A DNA stretch of 64,000 bases from Sphingomonas sp. Leaf208 (GTDB lineage: Bacteria; Pseudomonadota; Alphaproteobacteria; Sphingomonadales; Sphingomonadaceae): the NCBI RefSeq assembly GCF_001421415.1, contig NZ_LMKH01000003.1, positions 1 to 64,000 on the forward strand, written 5' to 3'. The translations under genes and the position numbers were made by a program. Shown here piece after piece: positions 36,996 to 44,320 of the stretch. Below the pieces are notes generated by a model, which saw nothing but the letters and a program-made list of their open reading frames with translations, was not told where the DNA came from and did not search any database. The stretch's first letter is position 1. Each line of letters starts with the position of its first letter.

Positions 36996-37181
36996 TTACG
37001 GGTTTGGGTCAGGTGCCCCAAGCTTCGCTGCGATCCGCGCAACTTCCTCGTCACTTGGTTCCTCCGGCAGTTTATCGCCGGGCAAGAGCGTATCGTCGGG
37101 GATGCCTAGTGCAGTGCCGGCGATCGGCTCGTCGATGGCGCGCTCGTTGGCACCGTCCGTGATCTTCTCTCTGCTCGGCAT
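36996..37181 (-). CDS. Small acidic hypothetical protein
   Basis: This 61-residue protein is rich in Asp, Glu and Pro (LLPGDKLPEEPSDEEVARI) and has no signal peptide or membrane segment. I chose the ATG at 37181 because AAAGGAGA lies 5 bases upstream; the in-frame codon at 37211 lacks such a site. The strong ribosome binding site argues that it is expressed. I do not recognise the family. It stands alone between a terminator and an insertion remnant. Confidence 0.6.
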   Translation of the reverse strand: MPSREKITDGANERAIDEPIAGTALGIPDDTLLPGDKLPEEPSDEEVARIAAKLGAPDPNP

Positions 37182-37247
37182 GTCAGTCTCCTTTGTAGCG
37201 TTCAAACGCACAAGGGACGCTACGGGGCCACGTTATGCCTTCAAATG

Positions 37248-37433
37248 TGTGGATCGGCGCTGAAGGTAAGACCCGAGTAGATTCGATTAAGCTATTGAGT
37301 TTCGTTCAGATATTTACTTAGTCAGGGGCCTCGATCGGCGCCGATCTGGCCCCCTTCATAACCTCTATTTTCCAAAATATTACAGGTAGTTGCCTTGCTT
37401 TGAGCAGGGTCCCGCTTTCGGCGCCGATCCACA
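37248..37433. mobile_element. 186-bp element with terminal inverted repeats, likely IS21-type remnant
   Basis: The left end reads TGTGGATCGGCGCTGAAGG and the right end, read inwards on the other strand, TGTGGATCGGCGCCGAAAG. Matching continues imperfectly to GACCC on both sides over about 27 bases. TGT-led ends with this GATCGGCGC core resemble IS21-family ends; that family link is from memory. No transposase fits inside, and I saw no flanking direct repeat. It is either a solo deletion derivative or a small non-autonomous element. It also fills the gap between the small acidic protein and the SDR gene. Confidence 0.6.
37324..37355. repeat. Large palindrome inside the inverted-repeat element
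   Basis: AGGGGCC and GCCCCCT flank a perfect 14-base palindrome GATCGGCGCCGATC, whose half GATCGGCGC is the same core as in the element's ends. It could form a 16-base-arm hairpin or be an internal transposase binding site. Confidence 0.6.
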
Positions 37434-37482
37434 ATCTCGATGATGGGATGATCATCTCGTGATCACCGCTGCAATAGGGCGA

Positions 37483-38322
37483 TCAGGCCTCCTTCTCGTC
37501 GCAGGCGTAGGCGGCATCCCGTTGGGTCGAGAGCAGTTCGAGCCGGGCATGCGCTTTCCTATTGATATTCTCCCACGCGACGCTGCCGAGTGGCGCGCGG
37601 AGCGGCATTCTGGGGGCTTCTGCAAGCGCAATGATCGCCTGTGCGATGAGAGCAGGGTCGCCGTACGTGACGTCGAAGCCGCCGCCCTGCAACGCATCGC
37701 GGAGGCCGGCAACCGGGCTTCCGGCATAGTCCGGCAGCGGATCGCCCATGTCGACGCCGCTCAGGAAGTTGGTGCCGGTCGGCCCGGGTTCGACCAGCGA
37801 CATCTCGATCCCGAACGACCGCACTTCCTGCGCGACGGCTTCGACGAAGCCCTCCTGGCCCCATTTGCTGGCATGATAGGTCGAAAAGCCTGGATAGGCG
37901 ATCCGACCACCTTCGGACGACACTTGCACGATGCGCCCCCCGCCCTGCCGGCGCAGATGCGGCAGGACGGCGCGGATGAACAGGATGGTGCCGGTCAGAT
38001 TCGTCTCGAGCTGCCGCCTTATCTGCGCCGGCGATAGCTCTTCTATCGCGCCGAACGTCCCATAGCCGGCGTTGCTGACGACCACGTCGATGCGGCCGAG
38101 CTCCGCGAATGCGCGATCGACGGCGCTATCGATCGTCGCATCGTCGGTAAGGTCCAATTGCAACGGGATCAGCCGCCCAACTTGATCGCCGGCGTCGATC
38201 GCCTGCAGCGTCTCGGGCGTCCGTACCAGCGCAGCGACGCCGTCGCCGCGGGCCAGCAGCGCTTCGGTCATCAACTTGCCGAAGCCCGAATTGGCGCCGG
38301 TGATAAGCCACGTCTTGGCCAT
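37483..38322 (-). CDS. Short-chain dehydrogenase/reductase (classical SDR)
   Basis: This 279-residue SDR has the cofactor motif TGANSGFG at residues 8-15, NAGYG, and the catalytic YHASK with an upstream serine (QVSSEGG). The C-terminal region after residue 190 is longer than in minimal SDRs. I chose ATG 38322, about 9 bases after an AGGG; an ATG at 38331 lies too close to it. It is divergent from a LysR gene, whose product probably regulates it. The substrate is unknown. Confidence 0.82.
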   Translation of the reverse strand: MAKTWLITGANSGFGKLMTEALLARGDGVAALVRTPETLQAIDAGDQVGRLIPLQLDLTDDATIDSAVDRAFAELGRIDVVVSNAGYGTFGAIEELSPAQIRRQLETNLTGTILFIRAVLPHLRRQGGGRIVQVSSEGGRIAYPGFSTYHASKWGQEGFVEAVAQEVRSFGIEMSLVEPGPTGTNFLSGVDMGDPLPDYAGSPVAGLRDALQGGGFDVTYGDPALIAQAIIALAEAPRMPLRAPLGSVAWENINRKAHARLELLSTQRDAAYACDEKEA

Positions 38323-38360
38323 GTCATGCATCCCTATGGTGATCGTCGTCAGGGATGTGG

Positions 38361-38401
38361 CTGTTCGTGATACCAGATATAATGACGTGGAAAACGAACA
38401 G
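38361..38401. promoter_or_regulatory. SDR-lysR intergenic inverted repeat and promoter motif
   Basis: A perfect 8-base inverted repeat CTGTTCGT/ACGAACAG with a 25-base spacer lies between the divergent SDR and LysR genes and is a likely LysR site. Inside it, ACCAGATATAAT (38372-38383) contains a TATAAT that could be the minus 10 box of the lysR gene. The same twelve bases recur at 41079-41090 before the hxlR gene. Confidence 0.5.
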
Positions 38402-38422
38402 CGTGTTCGATACACGCCACCA

Positions 38423-39307
38423 ATGGACAAACCATCGCTGCAGGAATGGCGAATCGCCCTCGCTATCGCCTCCAGCGCGAGCTTTCGCAGCACGGCACGC
38501 GCAATGGGCATCGCCCCCTCGACGATCAGCCACATCGTCTCCGGATTGGAGCGGAAGCTCGGGCGACGGCTGTTCAATCGCACGACCCGCAGCGTCGCGC
38601 TGACGCCCGAGGGCGAAGCGCTGCTGGCCCGCGTTGCGCCGCTGATCGCCCAGCTCGACGATGCGGTGACGATGTCCGAGGTGGGCGAACCGATATCCGG
38701 CGACCTTCGGATCAACGCCCCGCTCTCTGCGGCGTCCTACCTGTTGGTCGAGATCGTTCCCGCGTTCCTCGCGCGGTACCCGGGGATCGATCTGGACCTG
38801 CGGCATGAGGAGCGGATGATCGATATCGTCGCGGAAGGCTGTGATGCGGGCATTCGGCTTGGCCGAACCGTCCCGGGCGACATGATTGGGGTGCCGTTCG
38901 GCGATCCGCTACGCTTTCTTCCGGTCGCCTCGCCGGCCTACCTCGATGCGCACGGTAAACCCTTGCATCCGCGCGACCTGCTCCAGCATCGCTGCATACG
39001 AACGCGGTTGCCACGGGGCGAACGTTACGCGTGGGAGTTCGTTTGCGACGGCGACGAGCACGCTATCGACGTGCCCGGGTCGCTGACGCTCGACCGCATG
39101 ACGCTGATGATCGAAGCGGCCGTTGCCGGTATGGGTATCGCGTTCGTGCTGGAGCAGGCGGTCGCGCAGCAGATCGCCGACGGATCCCTGTGCGCCCTTC
39201 TACGCGAATGGTGCCCCGCAGATGAGCGCTACATGCTCTATTATCCCGGTCGGCGGCATGTTCTGCCGCCATTAAGAGCATTTATCGATCATCTCCGGCA
39301 CCATTAG
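38423..39307 (+). CDS. LysR-family regulator
   Basis: This 294-residue LysR protein has an N-terminal winged helix (SFRSTARAMGIAPSTISHIVSGLE, residues 19-42) and a C-terminal substrate-binding domain from about residue 88. It belongs to the subgroup that usually regulates a divergent oxidoreductase gene, here the SDR at 37483. I chose ATG 38423; upstream in-frame codons lie in the intergenic region with the inverted repeat. Confidence 0.85.
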   Translation: MDKPSLQEWRIALAIASSASFRSTARAMGIAPSTISHIVSGLERKLGRRLFNRTTRSVALTPEGEALLARVAPLIAQLDDAVTMSEVGEPISGDLRINAPLSAASYLLVEIVPAFLARYPGIDLDLRHEERMIDIVAEGCDAGIRLGRTVPGDMIGVPFGDPLRFLPVASPAYLDAHGKPLHPRDLLQHRCIRTRLPRGERYAWEFVCDGDEHAIDVPGSLTLDRMTLMIEAAVAGMGIAFVLEQAVAQQIADGSLCALLREWCPADERYMLYYPGRRHVLPPLRAFIDHLRHH

Positions 39308-39411
39308 GGGGCGTCAGATCCCGAACGGCATCGCCCTCTGCTTGCAACGTTGCGTCGATCTCGCCGATCGCCGCGACCGAGCATGCGTTTTCCAAGTCTC
39401 GATCGAACTTA

Positions 39412-40325
39412 GAGCCCGACCGAAAATTGAGTTGAGCGATTTCAGTAGCTTGTGATTCACCGAGGGTTGCGAAGACCACGAGGATCACATGAGCTGGACT
39501 GAAACCGCTCGACGCGAGCAGGACAGAAGCAGGCTGCGCTATGCAAGCGACTGCACCGATGAGGAATGGGCTGTCGTCCAGCCGTTATTGAGGCGAACCT
39601 CCAGGGTGGGACGCCCCCGCAAGCACAGGGCGCGGACCCTGTGGGATGCGATCCGGTATATCGCATCGACAGGGTGCCAATGGGCACAACTGCCCAAGGA
39701 CTTTCCGCCTTTCACGACGGTACAGTACCATTTCTACCGGATGCGCGACAGCGGCCTGCTCGATGTCGTCAACGCGTTGCTGGTGGCATGGGTGCGGGTC
39801 GCGGAGGGCCGCGAGGCCGAACCGACCGCGGGCATCATCGACAGCCAGTCCGTTAAGACCGCCGAAGCAGGCGGGCCGCGCGGCTACGACGCCGGCAAGA
39901 AGATCAAGGGTCGTAAACGCCATATCGTGACCGACACGCTCGGCAATATGCTCGAAGGCGTAGTGCACAGCGCCGATGTGCAGGACCGCGACGGGGCGCC
40001 TGGCCTGATCGAGCGATCCTGCGACGCGTATCCCGCGCTCATCAGACTGTATGCCGATGGCGGTTATGCCGGGCAGAAGCTCAAAGCAGCCGTTGCGCAC
40101 ATTGATCGGCTGACGATCGAAATCATCAGGCGCTCCGACCTTGTGGGCTTCGTCGTCCTACCCCGGCGCTGGGTGGTCGAACGTACCCTGGCGTGGCTCA
40201 ACCGATGCCGGCGTCTCGCCAAGGACTGGGAGACCTCCATCGCCTCGTCCGAGGCCTGGATGGTAGTCTCATCCATCAGTCGAATGACGCGCCGTATCGC
40301 CAAACTCGAATTATGAGTCGGGCTC
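39412..40325 (+). mobile_element. Intact IS5-family insertion sequence
   Basis: This 914-bp element has imperfect terminal inverted repeats that begin GAGCCCGAC on both sides (left 39412 onwards, right ending 40325) and one transposase gene. It is flanked by the direct repeat TTA (39409-39411 and 40326-40328). A 3-bp TNA duplication fits the IS1031-like subgroup of IS5. On the right the repeat is also the complement of the TAA stop codon of the neighbouring SDR gene. Confidence 0.85.
39489..40316 (+). CDS. IS5-family transposase
   Basis: This 275-residue DDE transposase has an N-terminal helical DNA-binding part (TDEEWAVVQPLL, then GRPRKH), the first catalytic aspartate in GIIDSQSVKT, the second in YADGGYAG and the glutamate in VVERTLAWLNRCR. 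It is in one frame with no programmed shift, and complete, so the element may be active. Related IS elements are common in sphingomonads. Confidence 0.92.
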   Translation: MSWTETARREQDRSRLRYASDCTDEEWAVVQPLLRRTSRVGRPRKHRARTLWDAIRYIASTGCQWAQLPKDFPPFTTVQYHFYRMRDSGLLDVVNALLVAWVRVAEGREAEPTAGIIDSQSVKTAEAGGPRGYDAGKKIKGRKRHIVTDTLGNMLEGVVHSADVQDRDGAPGLIERSCDAYPALIRLYADGGYAGQKLKAAVAHIDRLTIEIIRRSDLVGFVVLPRRWVVERTLAWLNRCRRLAKDWETSIASSEAWMVVSSISRMTRRIAKLEL

Positions 40326-41051
40326 TTAGATTTGCGCCATGCCGCCATCGACCGGCAGTTCGATGCCGGTGACGAAGCTGCTCTCGTCGCTGGCAAGGAA
40401 TAGTGCTGCGGATGCCACCTCCTCGGGGCGGCCTATCCGCCCGAGCGGGATCATCTGCGTCAGCGTCGAGCGTACCTCGTCGGAGGCTGCCGCGATCATC
40501 GCGGTGTCAGTTGGCCCGGGTGCCACGACGTTGACGCGGATGCCGCGCGGCGCGAGTTCGTTGGCCCAGGTCCGGGCAAACGCGCGTACCGCCGCCTTGC
40601 TGGCACCATAGGCGCCGTAGCCCTTGGTACCGATCCCGCCCGCAATCGAGCCCACCAGCACCACCGCGCCGCCGGCGGGCATGATCGCGGTCGCAGCCTT
40701 GGTCGCGAACAGCAGCGCGTGCACGTTCAGACCGAATGTGCGATCGAAATGATCCTCGTCGACCGCGTCGAGGGTTGCAAATTCGGCGATACCGGCGCTG
40801 ACGGCGAGGACGTCGACCCGTTCGGCTTCGTGCTGAACCGCTGCGAAGAACGCGTCGAGCGCCTGCGGGTCCGAGGCGTCCACGCGATGTGCGCGAAGCC
40901 TGCCGGCGCCGTGAATCGTCTCGCCCTCGTCTGCGCGCCGACTGGTCGCGTATACCGTGGCGCCTTCGACCGCGAAGCGCTGCGCGATCGCGCCGCCGAT
41001 GCCGTCATGACCGCCGATGACGACTGCGATTTTCCCTGCAAGTTTGCTCAT
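40326..41051 (-). CDS. Short-chain dehydrogenase/reductase with divergent cofactor motif
   Basis: This 241-residue SDR has the catalytic YGASK and the C-terminal signature VTGIELPVDGGM, with VSAGIAE in place of the common NNAG. The N-terminal glycine motif is IGGHDGIG rather than TGxxxGIG. Its stop codon lies in the target duplication of the IS element, so the insertion left the protein intact. It is divergent from an hxlR gene with AT-rich palindromes in the spacer. Confidence 0.85.
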   Translation of the reverse strand: MSKLAGKIAVVIGGHDGIGGAIAQRFAVEGATVYATSRRADEGETIHGAGRLRAHRVDASDPQALDAFFAAVQHEAERVDVLAVSAGIAEFATLDAVDEDHFDRTFGLNVHALLFATKAATAIMPAGGAVVLVGSIAGGIGTKGYGAYGASKAAVRAFARTWANELAPRGIRVNVVAPGPTDTAMIAAASDEVRSTLTQMIPLGRIGRPEEVASAALFLASDESSFVTGIELPVDGGMAQI

Positions 41052-41078
41052 TTGTCTTCACTCCATCACGTAGTGACG

Positions 41079-41100
41079 ACCAGATATAATCTATATATCT
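41079..41100. promoter_or_regulatory. SDR-hxlR intergenic palindrome
   Basis: AGATATA (41082-41088) and TATATCT (41094-41100) form a perfect inverted repeat in the divergent spacer and probably the HxlR operator. It overlaps a TATAAT (41085-41090). The twelve bases ACCAGATATAAT here are identical to those in the SDR-lysR spacer at 38372-38383. Confidence 0.55.
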
Positions 41101-41148
41101 AAGCGCAAGAACGCACCTAGGAGTGCCTAGATATGAGGGCGTATACCT

Positions 41149-41535
41149 GTGGCGACCGACACCATCGAACTCCCGCTCGACGTAACGGCGACGCGACCGA
41201 TCCTCGAGCAGGTCGCCAACAAATGGACTGTCCTGATCCTCACCGTGTTGTGCACGCAACCGGCCCGCTTCAACGACCTCAAGCGCCGGCTGGACGGAAT
41301 CACGCACAAGGCCTTGGCGGACGCGCTAAAACGCTTGGAGCGCAACGGCCTGATCAGCCGGCGCGTGCTGCCGACCCAACCGATCGGCGTCGAGTACGCT
41401 ATAACGGCGCTGGGCGCGTCGCTCCGCGATCCGTTCGCCGCGCTCTATGGCTGGTCGCTGGCAAACGGACCCAAGATGGGACGCGCCCAACAGGATTTCG
41501 ATGCCGCCACGATGCTGCGTACTCTCAAGGAATGA
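41149..41535 (+). CDS. HxlR-family regulator
   Basis: This 128-residue HxlR/YodB-type winged-helix protein has the family sequence QVANKWTVLILTVLCTQPARFNDLKR, then ITHKALADALKRLERNGLI. The start is a GTG. The single cysteine near residue 36, in VLCTQ, stands at the place where some HxlR proteins sense quinones or aldehydes. It is divergent from an SDR gene, an arrangement typical of electrophile-responsive pairs. Confidence 0.85.
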   Translation: MATDTIELPLDVTATRPILEQVANKWTVLILTVLCTQPARFNDLKRRLDGITHKALADALKRLERNGLISRRVLPTQPIGVEYAITALGASLRDPFAALYGWSLANGPKMGRAQQDFDAATMLRTLKE

Positions 41536-41564
41536 TCCGCCGCGCAAACACCGACGCCCCGAAG

Positions 41565-42158
41565 TCAGGCCAGAAAGCCTTCGGCCATGAGGCGGAAGGC
41601 AGCGACGGCTTTGGGAAGCACGACCTGCGGTTCATCGTTCGCCGCCACCCAAAGCGCGGCGTTGAACGCTGCACCGCTCAGCAGGCGGGAAGCCGCTTCG
41701 ACGTCGACCGGCTTCATGACGCCTTCCGCTATCAATCTCTCGACCAGGTTTTTGGTGACGCTCAGGCACGCATTCTGGCTCGGCCATCGGGAAGGATCCC
41801 CCAGGAAGGCCGGACCATCCAGCAACACGATCCGTCGCACCTCCGGATCCAGCGCCATCTCGATATAGGCGGCCCCCTCTGCCAGCAGCCCTTCCCAGTC
41901 GCTTGCGGCACCTGCTCCCGCGCGCTGCGCCCGCGCCGCCATCTCGCCGTCGACCTGCGTCACCACGGCAGCCAGCAAGCCCGTCTTGTCGCCGAAGCTA
42001 TGATACAGCGCACCCCGGGTGAGGCCGACTTCGGCCGTCAGATCGTCCATCGAGGCGTTGGCGAAACCTGTCATCCCGAACGCCTTGCGCGCTGCGGCAA
42101 CAAGCTTGGCGCGGTTCTCTTCCATCTTGTCGACACGACGTTGCGCCACAGCCGCCAT
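41565..42158 (-). CDS. TetR-family regulator
   Basis: This 197-residue TetR protein has an N-terminal helix-turn-helix (SMDDLTAEVGLTRGALYHSFGDKTGLL, about residues 36-60) and a C-terminal ligand domain that resembles regulators of efflux or reductase genes. Two palindromes of the same design lie between it and the divergent Rid gene, so it probably controls both itself and that gene. Confidence 0.88.
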   Translation of the reverse strand: MAAVAQRRVDKMEENRAKLVAAARKAFGMTGFANASMDDLTAEVGLTRGALYHSFGDKTGLLAAVVTQVDGEMAARAQRAGAGAASDWEGLLAEGAAYIEMALDPEVRRIVLLDGPAFLGDPSRWPSQNACLSVTKNLVERLIAEGVMKPVDVEAASRLLSGAAFNAALWVAANDEPQVVLPKAVAAFRLMAEGFLA

Positions 42159-42166
42159 CCCTTTTT

Positions 42167-42183
42167 ACATACGCACCGTATGT
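42167..42183. promoter_or_regulatory. TetR operator 1
   Basis: ACATACG - CAC - CGTATGT is a perfect palindrome with 7-base arms just upstream of the tetR gene. It shares the CATACG/CGTATG arms with operator 2, 33 bases away. Confidence 0.75.
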
Positions 42184-42215
42184 GAGTTGACGGGAAACAT
42201 ACTTCCGTGCTTTCA

Positions 42216-42230
42216 CATACGCGACGTATG
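42216..42230. promoter_or_regulatory. TetR operator 2
   Basis: CATACG - CGA - CGTATG is the second copy of the same palindrome, on the side of the divergent Rid gene. Paired sites in a divergent spacer are typical of TetR autoregulation plus target control. Confidence 0.75.
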
Positions 42231-42277
42231 CAGTGTTCCTGCTACGTTGAAATGTCCAGTGAAGATAGGATGATGAC

Positions 42278-42676
42278 ATGGCTCAGCGCGACGCAGTGTT
42301 CCCCGCCGACAGGCATGCCTTGTACGCGGAGCACGGTTACTCTGCAGCAGTACGCGCCAACGATCTGCTGTTCGTCTCGGGTCAGGTCGGCAGCCGCGAC
42401 GACGGTTCGCCCGAACCCGATTTCGAAGCGCAGGTCCGGCGGGCGTTCGCCAATCTGGAGGCCACGCTGCTGGCAGGGGGGTGTGGGTTCGACGACATCG
42501 TCGACGTGACCACCTTCCACACCGACCCCGAAAACCAGTTCGAAACCATCATGGCGGTCAAAAGCAAGATATTCGATCAGGCGCCGTACCCGACATGGAC
42601 CGCGCTGGGGGTCAATTGGCTCGCTGGTTTCGATTTCGAAATCAAGGTCGTCGCGCAAATTCCGAAGCGCCCTTAA
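42278..42676 (+). CDS. Rid-family (YjgF/YER057c) protein
   Basis: This 132-residue Rid protein has the family core NDLLFVSGQVGSRDDG, then FANLEATL and VDVTTFHTD. RidA-type members hydrolyse reactive enamines and imines. The residue that would be Arg105 in RidA is not obvious here (ALGVNWLAGFDFEI), so deaminase activity is doubtful. It probably belongs to a Rid subfamily tied to a specific pathway. Its 3' end overlaps the convergent ene-reductase gene by 35 bases. The TetR palindromes precede it. Confidence 0.85.
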   Translation: MAQRDAVFPADRHALYAEHGYSAAVRANDLLFVSGQVGSRDDGSPEPDFEAQVRRAFANLEATLLAGGCGFDDIVDVTTFHTDPENQFETIMAVKSKIFDQAPYPTWTALGVNWLAGFDFEIKVVAQIPKRP

Positions 42677-43796
42677 TTCTGGCGACGGTGCGATCGGCGT
42701 TCTGAAGATCGGCGAGCGGCGACAATATGCGGCTGTCGAAGTCGACGAGGCCGCCCTCGCCTGTTGCCACCCGGTTTGGCCAGTCGTCGTTGGCTAGCGC
42801 GCCACGGCCGAGCGTCACCATGTCCGCGCCGTGCGTCGAAAGCATCTCTATCGCGCGCGCCGGATCCTGAAGCGAACCGTTCGCCAGAACCGGCCGACCG
42901 CTATGGCGTTTCGCGAGGGCAGCCAGGCTGTCGCCCTCGCCAAAGGCGGGTTCCCACGCCTTGAACTCGGTGGTGTGGATATCGTCGACGGGCGCCTGCC
43001 CCAGCAGCGTGTACACCTCGATCGCCTCGCTGATGCCGCGCCACTTGTGCGCGAAATCGTTGACCTTCCCCTGCGAACTGCGCACGCCGACCGCGAAGTC
43101 CGCGCCGACTGCGCTGCGGACAGCATCCACAACCTCGAGCGTGAGACGGAGCCTGTTGGACACCTCACCGCCGTAGCCGTCGGTACGCACGTTGACGCCC
43201 TCCGACAGGAACTGGTCGAGCAGATAGCCATTGGCACCGTGGATTTCGACGCCGTCGAACCCGGCTTCGCGCGCGAGAACCGCCGCCGACGCGAAGCCCG
43301 CGACCACGTCCTTGATCTCCGCCACGCTCATCGCGTCCGGAAGCGCGTAGGCCCCCGTGCCGCGATAAAAGGTCATCTGTTGCCCGGTCGGCTGGACAGC
43401 GGACGGCGCACGCGTTCCAGCGCGAAAGCGGTTACCTTGCGAGAGCGCTCCGGCATGCATCAACTGCGCAACAAAGCACGCGCCGCCGGCATGCACTCGA
43501 TCGACGACCGGCCGCCACGCATCGCGCTGTGCATCGTCCGAAAGCCCAGACTGATACAGATAGCCCTGCGACCATGACCGATCGGTGTAGAGCCCCTCGG
43601 TAATGACCAACCCGAAGCCGCCTTCCGCAAAACCGGCATAATAGTCCGCCATGCGAGCGGTCGCTTGCCCGGCTTCGGTGGCGCTGACGCGGGTCATAGG
43701 TGCCACGGCCACGCGGTTCTTCAGGGCGAAGCCACCGATCCTCAGCGGATCGAAGAGCGTGGCTACAGGCTTTCCGCTGGTTCTTACGGCAGCCAC
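42642..43796 (-). CDS. Old Yellow Enzyme family NADH:flavin oxidoreductase
   Basis: This 384-residue FMN-dependent ene-reductase is of the OYE/NemA class, reducing activated C=C bonds of enones, quinones or nitro compounds. It shows LFDPLRIGGFALKNRV and APMTR at the N-terminus, the HAGA motif, EIHGANGYLLDQFLS with the active-site His/Asn pair, and the phosphate-binding GRGALAND region. The start is a GTG immediately after the stop of the second Rid gene, so the two are coupled. Confidence 0.9.
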   Translation of the reverse strand: MAAVRTSGKPVATLFDPLRIGGFALKNRVAVAPMTRVSATEAGQATARMADYYAGFAEGGFGLVITEGLYTDRSWSQGYLYQSGLSDDAQRDAWRPVVDRVHAGGACFVAQLMHAGALSQGNRFRAGTRAPSAVQPTGQQMTFYRGTGAYALPDAMSVAEIKDVVAGFASAAVLAREAGFDGVEIHGANGYLLDQFLSEGVNVRTDGYGGEVSNRLRLTLEVVDAVRSAVGADFAVGVRSSQGKVNDFAHKWRGISEAIEVYTLLGQAPVDDIHTTEFKAWEPAFGEGDSLAALAKRHSGRPVLANGSLQDPARAIEMLSTHGADMVTLGRGALANDDWPNRVATGEGGLVDFDSRILSPLADLQNADRTVARIKGASEFARRP

Positions 43797-44192
43797 CTAC
43801 TTCTCCTCGTCGTGGACGGCAGCGATCGCTTCGATCTCGATCATGACGGCGGGATCGTACAGCCCCCTCACCTCGGCGATCGTGTCCGCGGGATACGGTG
43901 CCGAAAAGAACTCGCGGCGCAGTTCGACCACGTCGCGAAAATTGCTCATGTCGGTGACGAAGATCGTCACCTTGATGACGTCGTGAAGGCTCGAGCCGCC
44001 GGCCTCCAGCGCGCGACGCAGGTTGGCAAATGCCTGACGACCTTGCGCGCGAAAGCCGCCTTCGACGATCTTGCCGTCGTCATCGGCACCCGCCTGACCC
44101 GAGATGAACAGCAGATCGCCGTGCCTAATGCCCTGCGACAGCAGGAAAGGCGCATAATTGTCGGGGGTCGTGACCAGTTGTTGACGCGTCAT
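43797..44192 (-). CDS. Rid-family protein, second copy
   Basis: This 131-residue Rid protein (HGDLLFISGQAGADDDGK, then FANLRRALEAGG and VKVTIFVTD) continues in its C-terminal region with EVRGLYDPAVMIEIEAIA, which retains an arginine near the catalytic position, unlike the other copy. The ATG at 44192 has GGAGAAAG upstream. It forms a two-gene operon with the ene-reductase and is divergent from a LysR gene. Confidence 0.87.
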   Translation of the reverse strand: MTRQQLVTTPDNYAPFLLSQGIRHGDLLFISGQAGADDDGKIVEGGFRAQGRQAFANLRRALEAGGSSLHDVIKVTIFVTDMSNFRDVVELRREFFSAPYPADTIAEVRGLYDPAVMIEIEAIAAVHDEEK

Positions 44193-44215
44193 CGTCTTTC
44201 TCCATTTCGGCGTTT

Positions 44216-44232
44216 GGTGAGAATGGCTCACC
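44216..44232. promoter_or_regulatory. Inverted repeat in the rid-lysR spacer
   Basis: GGTGAG - AATGG - CTCACC is a perfect 6-base-arm dyad in the divergent spacer, 24-40 bases upstream of the rid start. It is a plausible regulator site. Confidence 0.45.
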
Positions 44233-44320
44233 GATGCCAGTGTGATGACGACGAGATCGGCCTTGTAGCCCGCGCTGACAAATGCCAAATCGTCACCTGA
44301 TAGATAAGGCCAGTTCATCT

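Noticed and set aside
37248..37433. Target-site duplication around the miniature element
   Set aside because: The bases just outside the two ends (left TCAAATG, right ATCTCGA) do not match.
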